Of a stretch of DNA of 64,000 nucleotides, positions 10,070 to 19,602 are shown piece by piece. Positions within the stretch are counted from its first letter, which is position 1, and every line of letters starts with the position of its first letter. The position numbers and the translations under genes are program-made. The notes below the pieces were generated by a model, which saw nothing but the letters and a program-made list of their open reading frames with translations, ran no database searches and had not been told where the DNA came from. The DNA comes from Aurantiochytrium sp. KH105 (lineage: Eukaryota; Sar; Bigyra; Thraustochytrida; Thraustochytriidae), in contig BGKB01000016.1 of NCBI GenBank assembly GCA_003116975.1, forward strand, positions 65,127 to 129,126. Direction: 5' to 3'.

Positions 10070-11410
10070 CTACAGGACGAGTTCATCGTCCTCGTCCTGT
10101 GCATCTTCCTCACCCTCCTCGTCGTCCTCGTCTTCATCATTAACACCTGCATCGTCATCATCTTCTTCCTCATCGACATAAACGGGCTCAAAGTCCTGAG
10201 CGGCCTCATCCATTTCCTTGCGCCGTTCCTGTTCTCGTCGTGCCCGCTCCGCCGAGTCCACGTATTGTGACTGAGATGGAGCGTCTTTCTTTTTCGTCTT
10301 GCGCCGCTCTGGCTCTGCTGCTGGTTTGGAGGAAGAACTCCCGCTCTTGGGTGGTTTACGGGCGATCTTAAGGGAAGGTAGCGGATCATGGAGACGATCG
10401 GCGTTCTCGTCTTTGTCGAGACCATAGAGGAAGGCACGCAGCTCGGACTCTTGGACGTGACCGCCATCGTCCGGAGCCATTGCGCGAAAGGCTCCATGCT
10501 TGAAAAAGATTGCCATTTGACGCTTGCGGGGAACATCGTGTGCCTGAAGAATTTCCTTCTCGGCACTCAGCGAATATTTGACGCGATCAAGATGGGCCCA
10601 GCGCATGAGAGGGTACTCCTGGCGCATTTTGCGCGCGAGCGCCTTTGTAGCGGGAAGCGGGTCGCCATAGCCAAGAAAGAGGGTGCACTGTTTGCGCTTG
10701 AGGCAGTGTTTGGTGAGTGTTTCCGTGTCGCGAATGTGAGCGAGACGGAAGCGCTTGTTGACCTTGTCCCGAACGGTTTTGGTGAGCTCCAAGCCCTGAA
10801 CATTGCCGTCGGATGAATCTGGAGCCGACGTCTGTTTGCCTTTTTTCTGCTTTCTACTTTTGCGTTTGGCTTTGTCAGCAGCAGCAGCAGCAGCAGCAGC
10901 AGCGCTGGTGGACTTTAGCAACTTGGGATCGAGCTGCAACGGCCGGTCTCCGCCTTGCGCCAGGAAAAGCACGGGTGCGCGGGTCTCGTTGAGCACAAGA
11001 CGATCGTAGACGGTCTTTCCCGAGGGGAGCTCCTTGCTGCAGTCAAGGACTGCGGTATGGATTGCAGTCTCGGCGTCGTCGGTGGCGAGGCGGCTCGCAG
11101 TCTGCACGAGGGGCTCGCGCAGCTGGCCGTCTTTGAGCGCTTTCCGGCTGTCCGAGCAGAGCACGAGCCAGGGGAGGCCTCCAAAAAGCACGGTTTGCAG
11201 TCGCTCCGTGTCCGCGACGTCGAGGTACTCTATGGTCTGCGCCCGCGTCCAGTTCTCGCCCACCAGGTACACGAGGGCCAGGACGACTGCGGCCACGCCG
11301 CCGAGGCCGCCCGCCCATATCAGCCAGTCCACGCGTTTCTCCCTCGCGCGGTCTTTCTGCGCGGCCTCCACGACCGCCTTCCTGCGCGCCGCCTTGTCCG
11401 CGGCCCCCAT
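10070..11410 (-). CDS. Single-pass membrane protein with thioredoxin-like regions and acidic tail (hypothetical)
   Basis: 446 aa from ATG 11410. A short basic N terminus precedes one membrane span at about residues 29-50 (LIWAGGLGGVAAVVLALVYLV). The part beyond has two segments that read like degenerate thioredoxin folds (PWLVLCSDSRKAL... and CTLFLGYGDPLP...), but no CxxC active site, split by a nine-Ala tract from a GCA microsatellite (about 10876-10902) and a Lys-rich stretch. The C terminus is strongly basic, then ends in about 45 Asp/Glu-rich residues. An organelle or ER membrane protein with an inactive thioredoxin-like domain is plausible. I do not recognise a named family. It is convergent with the DnaJ gene and divergent from the carbonic-anhydrase-like gene. 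Confidence 0.7.
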   Translation of the reverse strand: MGAADKAARRKAVVEAAQKDRAREKRVDWLIWAGGLGGVAAVVLALVYLVGENWTRAQTIEYLDVADTERLQTVLFGGLPWLVLCSDSRKALKDGQLREPLVQTASRLATDDAETAIHTAVLDCSKELPSGKTVYDRLVLNETRAPVLFLAQGGDRPLQLDPKLLKSTSAAAAAAAAADKAKRKSRKQKKGKQTSAPDSSDGNVQGLELTKTVRDKVNKRFRLAHIRDTETLTKHCLKRKQCTLFLGYGDPLPATKALARKMRQEYPLMRWAHLDRVKYSLSAEKEILQAHDVPRKRQMAIFFKHGAFRAMAPDDGGHVQESELRAFLYGLDKDENADRLHDPLPSLKIARKPPKSGSSSSKPAAEPERRKTKKKDAPSQSQYVDSAERARREQERRKEMDEAAQDFEPVYVDEEEDDDDAGVNDEDEDDEEGEEDAQDEDDELVL

Positions 11411-11983
11411 GGCGCTCCGCGGCCCGCCGCCCTCCCTCCAGTGGCACGCTCGCTGGCGCCGCGCCCGTTCTCGTTCTGCTGCTCGCCGTCGCCAGCTCTC
11501 CCCACGACCCCCCCCCTATCCGCGCAACCCTTTTTCTCCTACCCTAACCAAACCTGACCGGCGGCGCTGCTGCTGCTGCGAGCCCTACGCACCAGGCCAA
11601 GCAAGCAAGCTACACACCAAGCCAGCCAAGCCAGCCAAAGTAAAGTAAAGTAAAGTAAAGTAAAGCAAAGCAAAGCCAAGTGAGGCCAAGCCAGCCAGGC
11701 CAAAGTAAAGTAAAGTAATGTAAAGTAAAGCAAAGCAAAGTAAAGCAAAGCAAAGTAAAGCAAAGCGAAGCAAAGTAAACCAATCGACACCAGTGTCTGC
11801 TGCCGCTGCGCTGCCGCTGCGCTGCTGCAGAGCGGAGCAGAGCGGAGCAGAGCAGGAGCAGAGCGGAGCGGAGCAGCCGCGGAGAGCGAGCTCGTGCGCG
11901 GCGCGGGCGGGCGGAGAGAGCGCGAGCGGCGGGCGGAGCGCGGAGCGGCAGGCAGGCAGGAGGAGCAGCGGGCGGCGGCCGGG
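11411..11983. promoter_or_regulatory. Divergent intergenic region, probable bidirectional promoter
   Basis: Shared upstream region of the minus-strand membrane protein gene and the plus-strand carbonic-anhydrase-like gene. Its centre is a pentanucleotide array; the right side is GC-rich with repeated GCGGAGCAGA words running into the 5' leader. Confidence 0.4.
11637..11780. repeat. (TAAAG/CAAAG)n pentanucleotide array
   Basis: About 28 pentamer-scale units, mostly TAAAG and CAAAG, interrupted once by GAGGCCAAGCCAGCCAGGCC. Strongly strand-asymmetric purine-rich DNA within a divergent promoter. Confidence 0.85.
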
Positions 11984-12832
11984 ATGGCGGCGACGATGCG
12001 CGCGCTGCTGCACGGCGTGGGGCCCGCGGTGGCCAAGGCCGGCGTGGCGCTGGAGAGCCTGGGCGCGCGCGTGGGCGGGGCCCCGGCGCGGTCGGCGTAC
12101 GTGGCGGCCAAGCAGGTGGAGGACGCCGACTGGCCGCTCCTGGCCGCGACCGGGACCGAGGGCATCGTGAGCACCGAGTTCAAGACCTTCAAGGCGCCGA
12201 CCGCCAAGGTGAGCGGCGAGACGACCCTGGAGAGCGGGGCCTCCATCTGGTATAACGCCGTGGTGGAGGGCAAGGTCTCCCTCGGGGAGAGCGCCTGCAT
12301 CCTCTCTGGCGCCAAGGTGACCGGGTCTTCTTCCAAGCCCACCACGATCGGCAGCGCCGCGCTCGTCTCCTCGCGCGCGCAAATCGGCGAGGGCGCACAA
12401 ATCGGCGAGGGCAGCGTCGTCTCTGCGGGCGCCATCGTCGAGGCCGGTGTACAGGTAGAGGGTGGCGCCATTGTCGGCCCCGGCGCCGTTGTCAAGAGCG
12501 GATCCACCGTCAAGGCCAACGAGTTCTGGGCCGGCAACCCGGCGACCATGGTCCGCAACGTAAACCCCGGCGAGCTCGAGGGCCTGGCCCAGGACGTCAG
12601 TGCGTTCTCGGCCATCGCCCCCGCACATGCAAAGAACGCCGCCATGGATGTCTTCCAGCTCCATGCCGAGCGCGACTTTTACGCGAACCGCCACTGGTTT
12701 GTTGGCGAGGTCCTCAAGGACGCGGACCCAGATACTTACATCAACGTGGACATGAACCCAGAGTTCGAGCCGTCCAGCCACCCGGAGAGGTCTGGTCTCG
12801 TCTACGACCGCAAAATGGTCGAGACCAAGTAG
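11984..12832 (+). CDS. Gamma-type carbonic anhydrase-like protein (mitochondrial complex I CA module type)
   Basis: 282 aa. The ATG at 11984 is chosen; upstream in-frame codons are GC-rich leader without ATG. Residues ~1-45 are basic/Ala-rich and suit a mitochondrial presequence. The core shows left-handed beta-helix hexapeptide periodicity (GASIWYNAVVEGKVSLGE, IGEGAQIGEGSVVSAG, VGPGAVVKSG) and the family ending NEFWAGNPATMVRNV, as in gamma-CA/CAL subunits of complex I. Zinc-ligand histidines typical of active gamma-CAs are not evident in the helix (SSRAQIGEGAQ where a His-bearing turn is expected), so a structural, CA-like role fits better than catalysis. A C-terminal helical extension (FQLHAERDFYANRHW) follows. 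Confidence 0.82.
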   Translation: MAATMRALLHGVGPAVAKAGVALESLGARVGGAPARSAYVAAKQVEDADWPLLAATGTEGIVSTEFKTFKAPTAKVSGETTLESGASIWYNAVVEGKVSLGESACILSGAKVTGSSSKPTTIGSAALVSSRAQIGEGAQIGEGSVVSAGAIVEAGVQVEGGAIVGPGAVVKSGSTVKANEFWAGNPATMVRNVNPGELEGLAQDVSAFSAIAPAHAKNAAMDVFQLHAERDFYANRHWFVGEVLKDADPDTYINVDMNPEFEPSSHPERSGLVYDRKMVETK

Positions 12833-13234
12833 GCGGCCTCACCCACCCATGGACAGATCTTTTTTGCAGAAATTACCAAGAGTCATGCTTTCTTAACGAC
12901 ATACCCTTTTGTTCTCCATTTCTTGACGCACACATCCATCAAACAGAAAAAGAGATCGATCGTTTCCTGCAACAATCCATCGATCGTCCGTGTTCCTTTG
13001 TTCCTTGCCCACCTTTCGTTTCCACACACTCTATTGTTTGTTTGAGAAGACCATCAAAAAAAGAGATTGGAAAACGATGGAATTCGCCTTGCTCTGCCGC
13101 GACTCAAGCGCAAGTGTTTGCTCGAGTGCGCGAACATCCCCCAAAACTATCGATGACCGACTCGATGGCACAGCGAGGGAAGAAGAGCCTTGGTTCACAG
13201 ACGGAATATATGTGTATAGTTTACATTGCAGCAC
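12833..13234. other. Convergent 3' flanks
   Basis: AT-richer sequence between the carbonic-anhydrase-like gene and the minus-strand armadillo-like gene. No gene seen; it presumably holds both 3' UTRs. Confidence 0.5.
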
Positions 13235-15841
13235 TCACGCTTGGCTCCTCTTTTTGTTGCGCTTGGTCTTGGCACGAGGCTTGTCCCGTTTAGCCTGTGC
13301 AAGAGCAGCTTGCCGCTTCTTTTCGCGCTCAATTGCGAGATCAAGGAGCACATGCTGCTCGAACCGCGGGGTGCCCTTGCTCCCATCTGTGGAGGCGTCA
13401 TGGTCAGGATTCGCTTTTTGCTGCCGAGCCAAAAGTCGAGCGCGCTTCTCTGCAGCCGCTTTTTCGCTTCGTAGTTCCTCCTTTCGCTGTCGTATTTCCT
13501 CTGCACGAGCACGGCGCTGCGCCATCTTGCGCTCAAGGGGAGACTGCAAATTAAAGTCATCTTCTTCCTCCTCTGCCGCCATGTCCGCGACCGAAACATT
13601 GAGCAACGGCGAAAAGACTTTACCATCATCACGACCACTACCGCCACTATCACCACCACGTTTGCTCTCTTCAAGCGTTTTATTCGTTGGCTTTCCCGCA
13701 TTGGTTGCGGGTAAGAAGCGCAAAGGAATATCCACGAGGACTTCGCACTTGGCAGCGCCTCTCGCTGTCTCACTCGAAATGGGTATCTCGTCCGGCCGAG
13801 GGGCGAGAGAGAGTCCTTTAATGTAATGAAGCGTCTCATTGTCGTTATTGGACGCAGCATCCTCGTGCGTTCGTTTCTGCGCGAGCAGGCGGTCGCCGTG
13901 CCTACCTGGGTCCGAAAAGATCTTTTGCGTGAATCTGACGGCATGTTTATTGATGAGCTTGGGTTGCGGTTTCTTTGACGGAATATAGAGGCCCACGAAC
14001 GGCAACAAACGCTTTGTGCGCGCCTTGAGGTCCTCCTTGGACAATGGCAACCGAACCGTGCCCAGCGCGGCCGCTTCTCTTTTCTCGTTTGCTTTCGTAT
14101 CATCCAGTTCCCTGTCGAGTCTGCTTGTAAAGGAGGAAAAACCACTCGTGCTCGTGATTCTGCTCTTAAAGGAAGAGATGTTACTTTTCAGTCTTGGGGC
14201 AGACGATTCGATCTCCTCCTCGTCATTCTCCTCCAGCCTCGCCTGCGCGTCTTCATCAGCACCATCGCCACCGTCCGAGTCAACTTGCGATTCTCCTCGG
14301 GCATCTTCAGGATGGCGTTCTGATGCGGACGTAAGAGGCCCCAGCTCCTTGTTTCCAGCGTGTGCGTGCGCCGAAGGTTCCTGCTGTCGCTGGTCTCCGT
14401 CGCTCGAGTCGCTGTCACTTGAAGATTCTTCGTCGCTCGTGGATTCCTCAGACTCGTCATCTGGAAAAGAGAGCGCCGCTGCTTGGTTAATATTTGGTTT
14501 CTCCTCGGGCGTATGACCCAGATCCCAGCCTGCATTATAGAGTCTTCGCGAAATCTCTGCATATTGCTCTTCATTATGCAGAAATTCGCGCACAAGCAAA
14601 CCATCTTGAACAGAATTTCCTTCAATGACCCTTTGCAAGAGACTTTCTCCAAGTAGTTTGCACGTGGCGTGGGCCGCGTCGGGAAGGCGTGTGCACAGTT
14701 CCCTACAGGTGACGACAGCAAGACGTTGAAGCTCATAATTATGAATGTTGAGCATAGATCCAACCAGCGCTTTCACCACGCCAAGGGCACACATTGTGGA
14801 GTGCTCGTCCGGAGATCCCTTGACAACAAAGCGCTTTATGAGCTTTGCCATTCGCGTGCTCGCGGCCACGAGAGCAAGCGCCTTTGAGGATTCACGATCT
14901 TCGCCTTGTGTCACGGAAGCGGCAAGTTGTGGTTCAAAACGTTGTGCGTGAAGCGCGTCGAGGAGGCTTTCGCAGACTAAGCCAAAGAGTCCTGGAAGGG
15001 CCGAAAGTCGCTGTGCAAGTTTTTCTCCAGCAGCCTGAGCCTCTGCGCATTTCTCTTGCATGAGTGCAATGCTCGGGCGCACGAAAGCCTGCACGGTGAG
15101 CAAGTTATCCGATTCCGCATTGGCGAAACATGATGTTGGTGAGTCAAGTAGATCGTAGATGACTTCACCAGCACTTTGCTTGGCTCGAGAGCTTGCACTT
15201 TGTTCCAGGAGCTGAAGCAATACTGCTGAGCAGGACGATGCATGGGTATGATCATTACTAGCAAGAACGCGCAGTAAGGCGCAAGCGTGCTTGTGGATGA
15301 GGGCGTCTGACGACGTCGACAGGCCCTCAAATATCGCCTCCGGCGCATGAAGATGACAAAGCAGAGTCCGATGGAGCGTTGCATGCGCGGCAATTGTGTG
15401 CAGGAGATCGAGTGCCTCAGCTGCAGCTGCGGGCCGAGTTTTGGCGGACGACACAAGTTCAAGCAACACGAGAACGGTGGACTCTTGGAGAAAATCCCGC
15501 ATGGCGTCAGTATCCAACTGACATTGACACGCACGAATGAGAATATGAATCGCACGAACTTGCATGTCTGCTCCGGATCCGACAAGGTAGGTGAGTCGTA
15601 GCCATGCAGTAAACCGCGAGAGCACGAGCGAGAGGCTTAGATGCAGGCGCTCATCTAGCTGCTCTGGCGGAATCTCGCCATTCTGCGCAATAAAAACGCG
15701 AAGCAATTGTGTGCGTGTGCGTCTCGAGCCTTGATCCCATTGCGCGAGCCACGACTTCAGTCCACGGCCGTCGCCGCGACTCCTCGCTGGGTGGCGCGGC
15801 GCAAGCATCATGTTTTTTGTTGCCATTGTTTGTTCTTCCAT
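13235..15841 (-). CDS. Armadillo-like helical repeat protein with disordered acidic middle and basic C-terminal coiled coil
   Basis: 868 aa from ATG 15841. Residues ~30-430 are a helical-repeat solenoid with Leu/Ala-rich paired helices (for example VLVLLELVSSAKTRPAAAAE, HKHACALLRVLASNDHTHAS), consistent with an ARM/HEAT-type fold. A strongly acidic Ser/Asp region follows (DDESEESTSDEESSSDSDSS), then a moderately conserved-looking segment around LPFVGLYIPSKKPQPKLINK, and finally a Lys/Arg/Glu-rich coiled coil ending in a basic KTKRNKKRSQA tail with nuclear-localisation character. I cannot name the family. The solenoid plus acidic linker plus basic tail suggests a nuclear or cytoskeletal scaffold. 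It shares a ~270-bp divergent promoter region with valyl-tRNA synthetase. Confidence 0.75.
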   Translation of the reverse strand: MEEQTMATKNMMLAPRHPARSRGDGRGLKSWLAQWDQGSRRTRTQLLRVFIAQNGEIPPEQLDERLHLSLSLVLSRFTAWLRLTYLVGSGADMQVRAIHILIRACQCQLDTDAMRDFLQESTVLVLLELVSSAKTRPAAAAEALDLLHTIAAHATLHRTLLCHLHAPEAIFEGLSTSSDALIHKHACALLRVLASNDHTHASSCSAVLLQLLEQSASSRAKQSAGEVIYDLLDSPTSCFANAESDNLLTVQAFVRPSIALMQEKCAEAQAAGEKLAQRLSALPGLFGLVCESLLDALHAQRFEPQLAASVTQGEDRESSKALALVAASTRMAKLIKRFVVKGSPDEHSTMCALGVVKALVGSMLNIHNYELQRLAVVTCRELCTRLPDAAHATCKLLGESLLQRVIEGNSVQDGLLVREFLHNEEQYAEISRRLYNAGWDLGHTPEEKPNINQAAALSFPDDESEESTSDEESSSDSDSSDGDQRQQEPSAHAHAGNKELGPLTSASERHPEDARGESQVDSDGGDGADEDAQARLEENDEEEIESSAPRLKSNISSFKSRITSTSGFSSFTSRLDRELDDTKANEKREAAALGTVRLPLSKEDLKARTKRLLPFVGLYIPSKKPQPKLINKHAVRFTQKIFSDPGRHGDRLLAQKRTHEDAASNNDNETLHYIKGLSLAPRPDEIPISSETARGAAKCEVLVDIPLRFLPATNAGKPTNKTLEESKRGGDSGGSGRDDGKVFSPLLNVSVADMAAEEEEDDFNLQSPLERKMAQRRARAEEIRQRKEELRSEKAAAEKRARLLARQQKANPDHDASTDGSKGTPRFEQHVLLDLAIEREKKRQAALAQAKRDKPRAKTKRNKKRSQA

Positions 15842-16111
15842 GCTCAGCTCAGATCCGTTCGCAAATCGCCTTTCGGAAAGAGTGTGTACCTACTACCACC
15901 ATACTTTGCTCTGCTCTCACACATAAACAAAGGCCGATCAGATCGCCAGGAGGCGAGCCCAAGAAGAGTCGAGGTTTGCTCTGACGTCGTCATTCTTGAA
16001 GGGCACGGCGAGACGCAGAGCCCCGGCGAGAAGTATGTCCTGCCCGGAGCTTCAAAGTGACGGCTGATGTTCCATGCTAGGTACGAGACAAGATGAGACG
16101 AGACTGGAGCG

Positions 16112-19100
16112 ATGATAAGCACCACCCAAACCCCAGAAGCAGCGAGCGCTGGGCCAGGTGCCTTGCGAGGGACGTGCCCGCGAGGCGCGAGACAGGGCAC
16201 CATGCTGGCCCGGGTGCAACTCGGAGCGCGAGCTGCCCGTCGCGGGCCTCTCGCGGTGGCGCTCAGGCCCGGCCGCAGCGCGCGGCGCGCAGGCAGCTCG
16301 ACCTGTGGAGGCCACGATGCCGGCCGCGAGCAGCCGCCGACGCCGGCGCCGGGCCAGCAGGCCGCTCGGGAGGAGCACCCGTGCCACGCGCGGACGTACG
16401 GGTCCTCGTTTGTGCCGGGCGAGGTGGAAAAGGAAGTCTACGCGTGGTGGGAGCGCCGCGGGAGCTTTGCGCCGCGAGGCGAGGGCGAGAAATTCACCAT
16501 GGTCATCCCGCCGCCAAATGTGACGGGCCAGCTGCACATTGGCCATGCGCTAACCGTGACGGTGCAGGACACACTTGTGCGGTGGCGGCGAATGCAAGGG
16601 TTCGACACACAGTGGATCCCAGGTGTCGATCACGCAGGTATTGCTACGCAAAGCGCAGTGGAACGTCGTCTCGCCAAGACCCAAGGTGTAACGCGACACG
16701 ATCTGGGCCGCGAGCGCTTCTTGCAAGAGGTCTGGAAATGGTACGAGGACTACAATGGACGCATCGACAATCAGTTGCGTCGCATGGGAGCTAGTCTCGA
16801 TTGGAAACAAAAAGTCTTTACCATGGACGACACAAGATATCGCGCTGCAACACGAGCCTTCGTGCAGTTGCACGAGAAGGGACTCGTGTACCGTAGCGAA
16901 CGCTTGGTGAACTGGTGCCCGCATTTGCGCACTGTGATTTCGGACCTCGAGGTGGACTCGGAGGAGATCACAAAACCAACACGGCTCTCGTTGCCAGGCC
17001 AGGACAAGGCCGTCGAGTTTGGCGTCATGCACGATTTCGCATACCCGGTACAGGGCGGCGGCGAATTGGTCGTGAGCACCACGCGATTAGAAACCATGCT
17101 TGGTGATGCTGCCGTGGCCATTCACCCTGAAGACCCGAGGTACAAGCACTTGCACGGCGGACGCGTGGAGCACCCCATGTTCCCGGGACGAACGTTGCCA
17201 ATCGTGCTGGATGCTGATCTCGTCGATCCGGAGCAGGGCACCGGCGCCGTCAAGATCACTCCAGCGCACGACGAGAACGATTTTGCATGTGCGCAACGGC
17301 ACGGCCTCGAAATCGTCAATATGCTCAATGATGACGCCACTCTCAACGCCACGTGCGGTCCCACCTGGGAAGGCATGGGCCGATTTGAGGCGCGAGAAAA
17401 GCTTGTCAAAGCGCTGGATGAGGCTGGCTTATACCGCGGCAAACGCGCGAACCCCATGCGACTGGCACGTTGCTCGCGCTCAGGTGATGTGATCGAGCCT
17501 CTCCTCAAGCCGCAGTGGTTTGTGAACTGCGATCGTATGGCGGAGCATGCACTCAAGGCCGTGGAGACGGGCGACTTGCAGCTCGAACCTGCGTGGCACG
17601 CCAAGACATGGCGCGAGTTTTTGTCCAAGATCCATGACTGGTGTGTGTCGCGGCAATTGTGGTGGGGCCATCGCATTCCCGCATATCGCATCGCTGGCGA
17701 CGTCGAGGACAGGTGGTGGGTGGCAGAAACGCGCGAGGAAGCGGCAGCACTTGCTTCGCGAGACACGGGCCGCGCCTTGGAGACTTTGGAGCTTGAACAA
17801 GATCCTGATGTCCTTGACACATGGTTCTCGTCGGGCCTCTTTGCCATGTCGGCGCAAGGATGGCCCGACAAGGAAATGAGCGCACTGGATCGTTATCCCT
17901 TGTCACTAATGGAAACCGGTGCGGATATCCTGTTTTTCTGGGTGGCCCGCATGGTGTTCTTAAGCTCCGAGCTCAGGCCTGATGGAGGTCTGCCTTTTCC
18001 TCGGGTGCTCTTGCATCCAATGATCCGCGACAGACAGGGCCGGAAGATGTCCAAGTCTCTGGGCAATGTGATTGATCCGCTGCATGTGATGGATGGTGTG
18101 AGTCTCGAAGCGCTGCAAGATGGCGTACGCCAGGGCAATTTGGCTGCGAGCGAGGTGAAGCGCGCCCTCAAGTCTCTCGAGCAAGAATTCCCGCAGGGCA
18201 TTCCTGCATGCGGGACCGATGCGCAGCGTCTTGCGCTTGCTTCGTACATGAACGCAAGCAGTGCGATCAATTTGGACATTGGTCGTGTCGAGGTATGGAA
18301 GCACTTTTGCAACAAGCTCTGGAACGCACAGCGTTTCGTGCTCATGACCATTGTAAATGATGCAGAACAGGAAAAGGAGTCCGACGCTGCTGCTGACGCC
18401 GCTCGTGATGTCATGACCCGATGGATCCGCAGCAGACTTGCGAGCACGGTGGAGCGATGCAACACGTCGTTGGAGAGCGCCAACTTTGCGGACTTTACAC
18501 AAGCAGCGCAAGACTTTGTCGTGAATGACCTTTGTGACGTTTACATTGAGACAAGCAAGCTACGGCCTGATCCGGATGCCCTCGTTCGTAGTCTCGACGC
18601 CTCGCTGCGTCTGCTTCACCCTGTCGCGCCCTTTTGCACGGAGGAGCTCTGGCACCGTCTTCATGCGCAGGTGAGCCCAGGCTTCGACACGACAACGAGC
18701 ATCACCGAGACAAGGTACCCTAGCGCGGACGAGCTTGCCGGTCTGCGGGACACGACTGTTGAAGAAAAGGTCGGCTTGATCATCGATGCAGTGCATGCGA
18801 CGCGGGCTCTTCGTGACAAGCTCAAGGGCGTGGTGGAGTCGAGCAAGCTCTTTCGCGAGATTTGCTTCGTTCTCGAGGAAACGCACGAGGACTGTTTCCT
18901 CGCGCAAGCGGCGGGTCAACGACTCGTGCAGCATCTCACTCGAGCCGCAAATGTCCGCGTGGAGACGGCTTCGTCCTCGCTGTCGTCAAACGCATCTTCG
19001 CTCGAAATGGTCGTCCAGTCTGGCGTTGTTGCGCGTCTGGAGGTCGAGGTTGAGGCTGGTGATGCGGACAAGATTGCCAAGGAGGTGGGGCGTCTGGCGA

Positions 19101-19285
19101 AGAAGGCAGAGAAGATCTCAAAGACGCTTGACAAGTGGCAAAGTCGGCGCGAGAGCCCTCGGTACGCCAAAGCGCCCGCGCACGTTCAAGAGCAGGACGC
19201 TGGCACAATTCTTAAACTTGAGAACGAGCGGCAGACTCTTTTGAATGCTAAGGACGCGCTGGAGAGCATGATTCGCCGGACCTAG
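16112..19285 (+). CDS. Valyl-tRNA synthetase (organellar/bacterial type)
   Basis: Class I synthetase that charges tRNA-Val. The frame has the family signature VIPPPNVTGQLHIGHAL with HIGH at residues 142-145, KMSKS at 645-649, an editing (CP1) domain between them, the ValRS-typical VDHAGIATQ, an anticodon-binding region and the C-terminal arm coiled coil (KEVGRLAKKAEKISKTLDKW). The 1057-aa frame begins at ATG 16112. The ATG at 16202 (residue 31) has a stronger context (GCACCATGC) and would give a classic mitochondrial presequence, MLARVQLGARAARRGPL. The next Met lies inside the catalytic fold at residue 130, so neither start yields a clean cytosolic form. The eukaryotic cytosolic N-terminal GST-like extension is absent. 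Confidence 0.95.
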   Translation: MISTTQTPEAASAGPGALRGTCPRGARQGTMLARVQLGARAARRGPLAVALRPGRSARRAGSSTCGGHDAGREQPPTPAPGQQAAREEHPCHARTYGSSFVPGEVEKEVYAWWERRGSFAPRGEGEKFTMVIPPPNVTGQLHIGHALTVTVQDTLVRWRRMQGFDTQWIPGVDHAGIATQSAVERRLAKTQGVTRHDLGRERFLQEVWKWYEDYNGRIDNQLRRMGASLDWKQKVFTMDDTRYRAATRAFVQLHEKGLVYRSERLVNWCPHLRTVISDLEVDSEEITKPTRLSLPGQDKAVEFGVMHDFAYPVQGGGELVVSTTRLETMLGDAAVAIHPEDPRYKHLHGGRVEHPMFPGRTLPIVLDADLVDPEQGTGAVKITPAHDENDFACAQRHGLEIVNMLNDDATLNATCGPTWEGMGRFEAREKLVKALDEAGLYRGKRANPMRLARCSRSGDVIEPLLKPQWFVNCDRMAEHALKAVETGDLQLEPAWHAKTWREFLSKIHDWCVSRQLWWGHRIPAYRIAGDVEDRWWVAETREEAAALASRDTGRALETLELEQDPDVLDTWFSSGLFAMSAQGWPDKEMSALDRYPLSLMETGADILFFWVARMVFLSSELRPDGGLPFPRVLLHPMIRDRQGRKMSKSLGNVIDPLHVMDGVSLEALQDGVRQGNLAASEVKRALKSLEQEFPQGIPACGTDAQRLALASYMNASSAINLDIGRVEVWKHFCNKLWNAQRFVLMTIVNDAEQEKESDAAADAARDVMTRWIRSRLASTVERCNTSLESANFADFTQAAQDFVVNDLCDVYIETSKLRPDPDALVRSLDASLRLLHPVAPFCTEELWHRLHAQVSPGFDTTTSITETRYPSADELAGLRDTTVEEKVGLIIDAVHATRALRDKLKGVVESSKLFREICFVLEETHEDCFLAQAAGQRLVQHLTRAANVRVETASSSLSSNASSLEMVVQSGVVARLEVEVEAGDADKIAKEVGRLAKKAEKISKTLDKWQSRRESPRYAKAPAHVQEQDAGTILKLENERQTLLNAKDALESMIRRT

Positions 19286-19602
19286 TTGGGCCTCTGCACG
19301 CGTCTCTCCTTTTCAGCACGAATGAATGATCCTCATCACTGTTTTGTTTGCTTGCTTGATTCCTTTTCCCTCTCTTGTTCGTCCGTGGGTATGACATAGT
19401 ATAAGCTAGGCCCTAGTTCTTGGATCTTGATGACGTTTTGTTCACTATACCAAAGCAAAACACGAACGAGACCAGTAGAGTTCTACGCATAGTGTGAGAA
19501 GCGTCGCGACCCGGGGTGGCGAGGGGGGGGAGAGGGCGGAGGGGGACGGGCTAGAAGAGGGCGCTCGGCGTACCGTGGAGCGAACGCGTCAAAGGACACA
19601 AT
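19286..19602. other. Intergenic region, nothing recognised
   Basis: 3' flank of the synthetase and GC-rich leader of the next gene (a G-rich run at about 19515-19545). No gene or RNA seen. Confidence 0.45.

Noticed and set aside
11539-12781. Long minus-strand frames opposite the carbonic-anhydrase-like gene
   Set aside because: They translate the pentamer array as LYFTLLYF-like repeats and are antisense to a conserved beta-helix protein.
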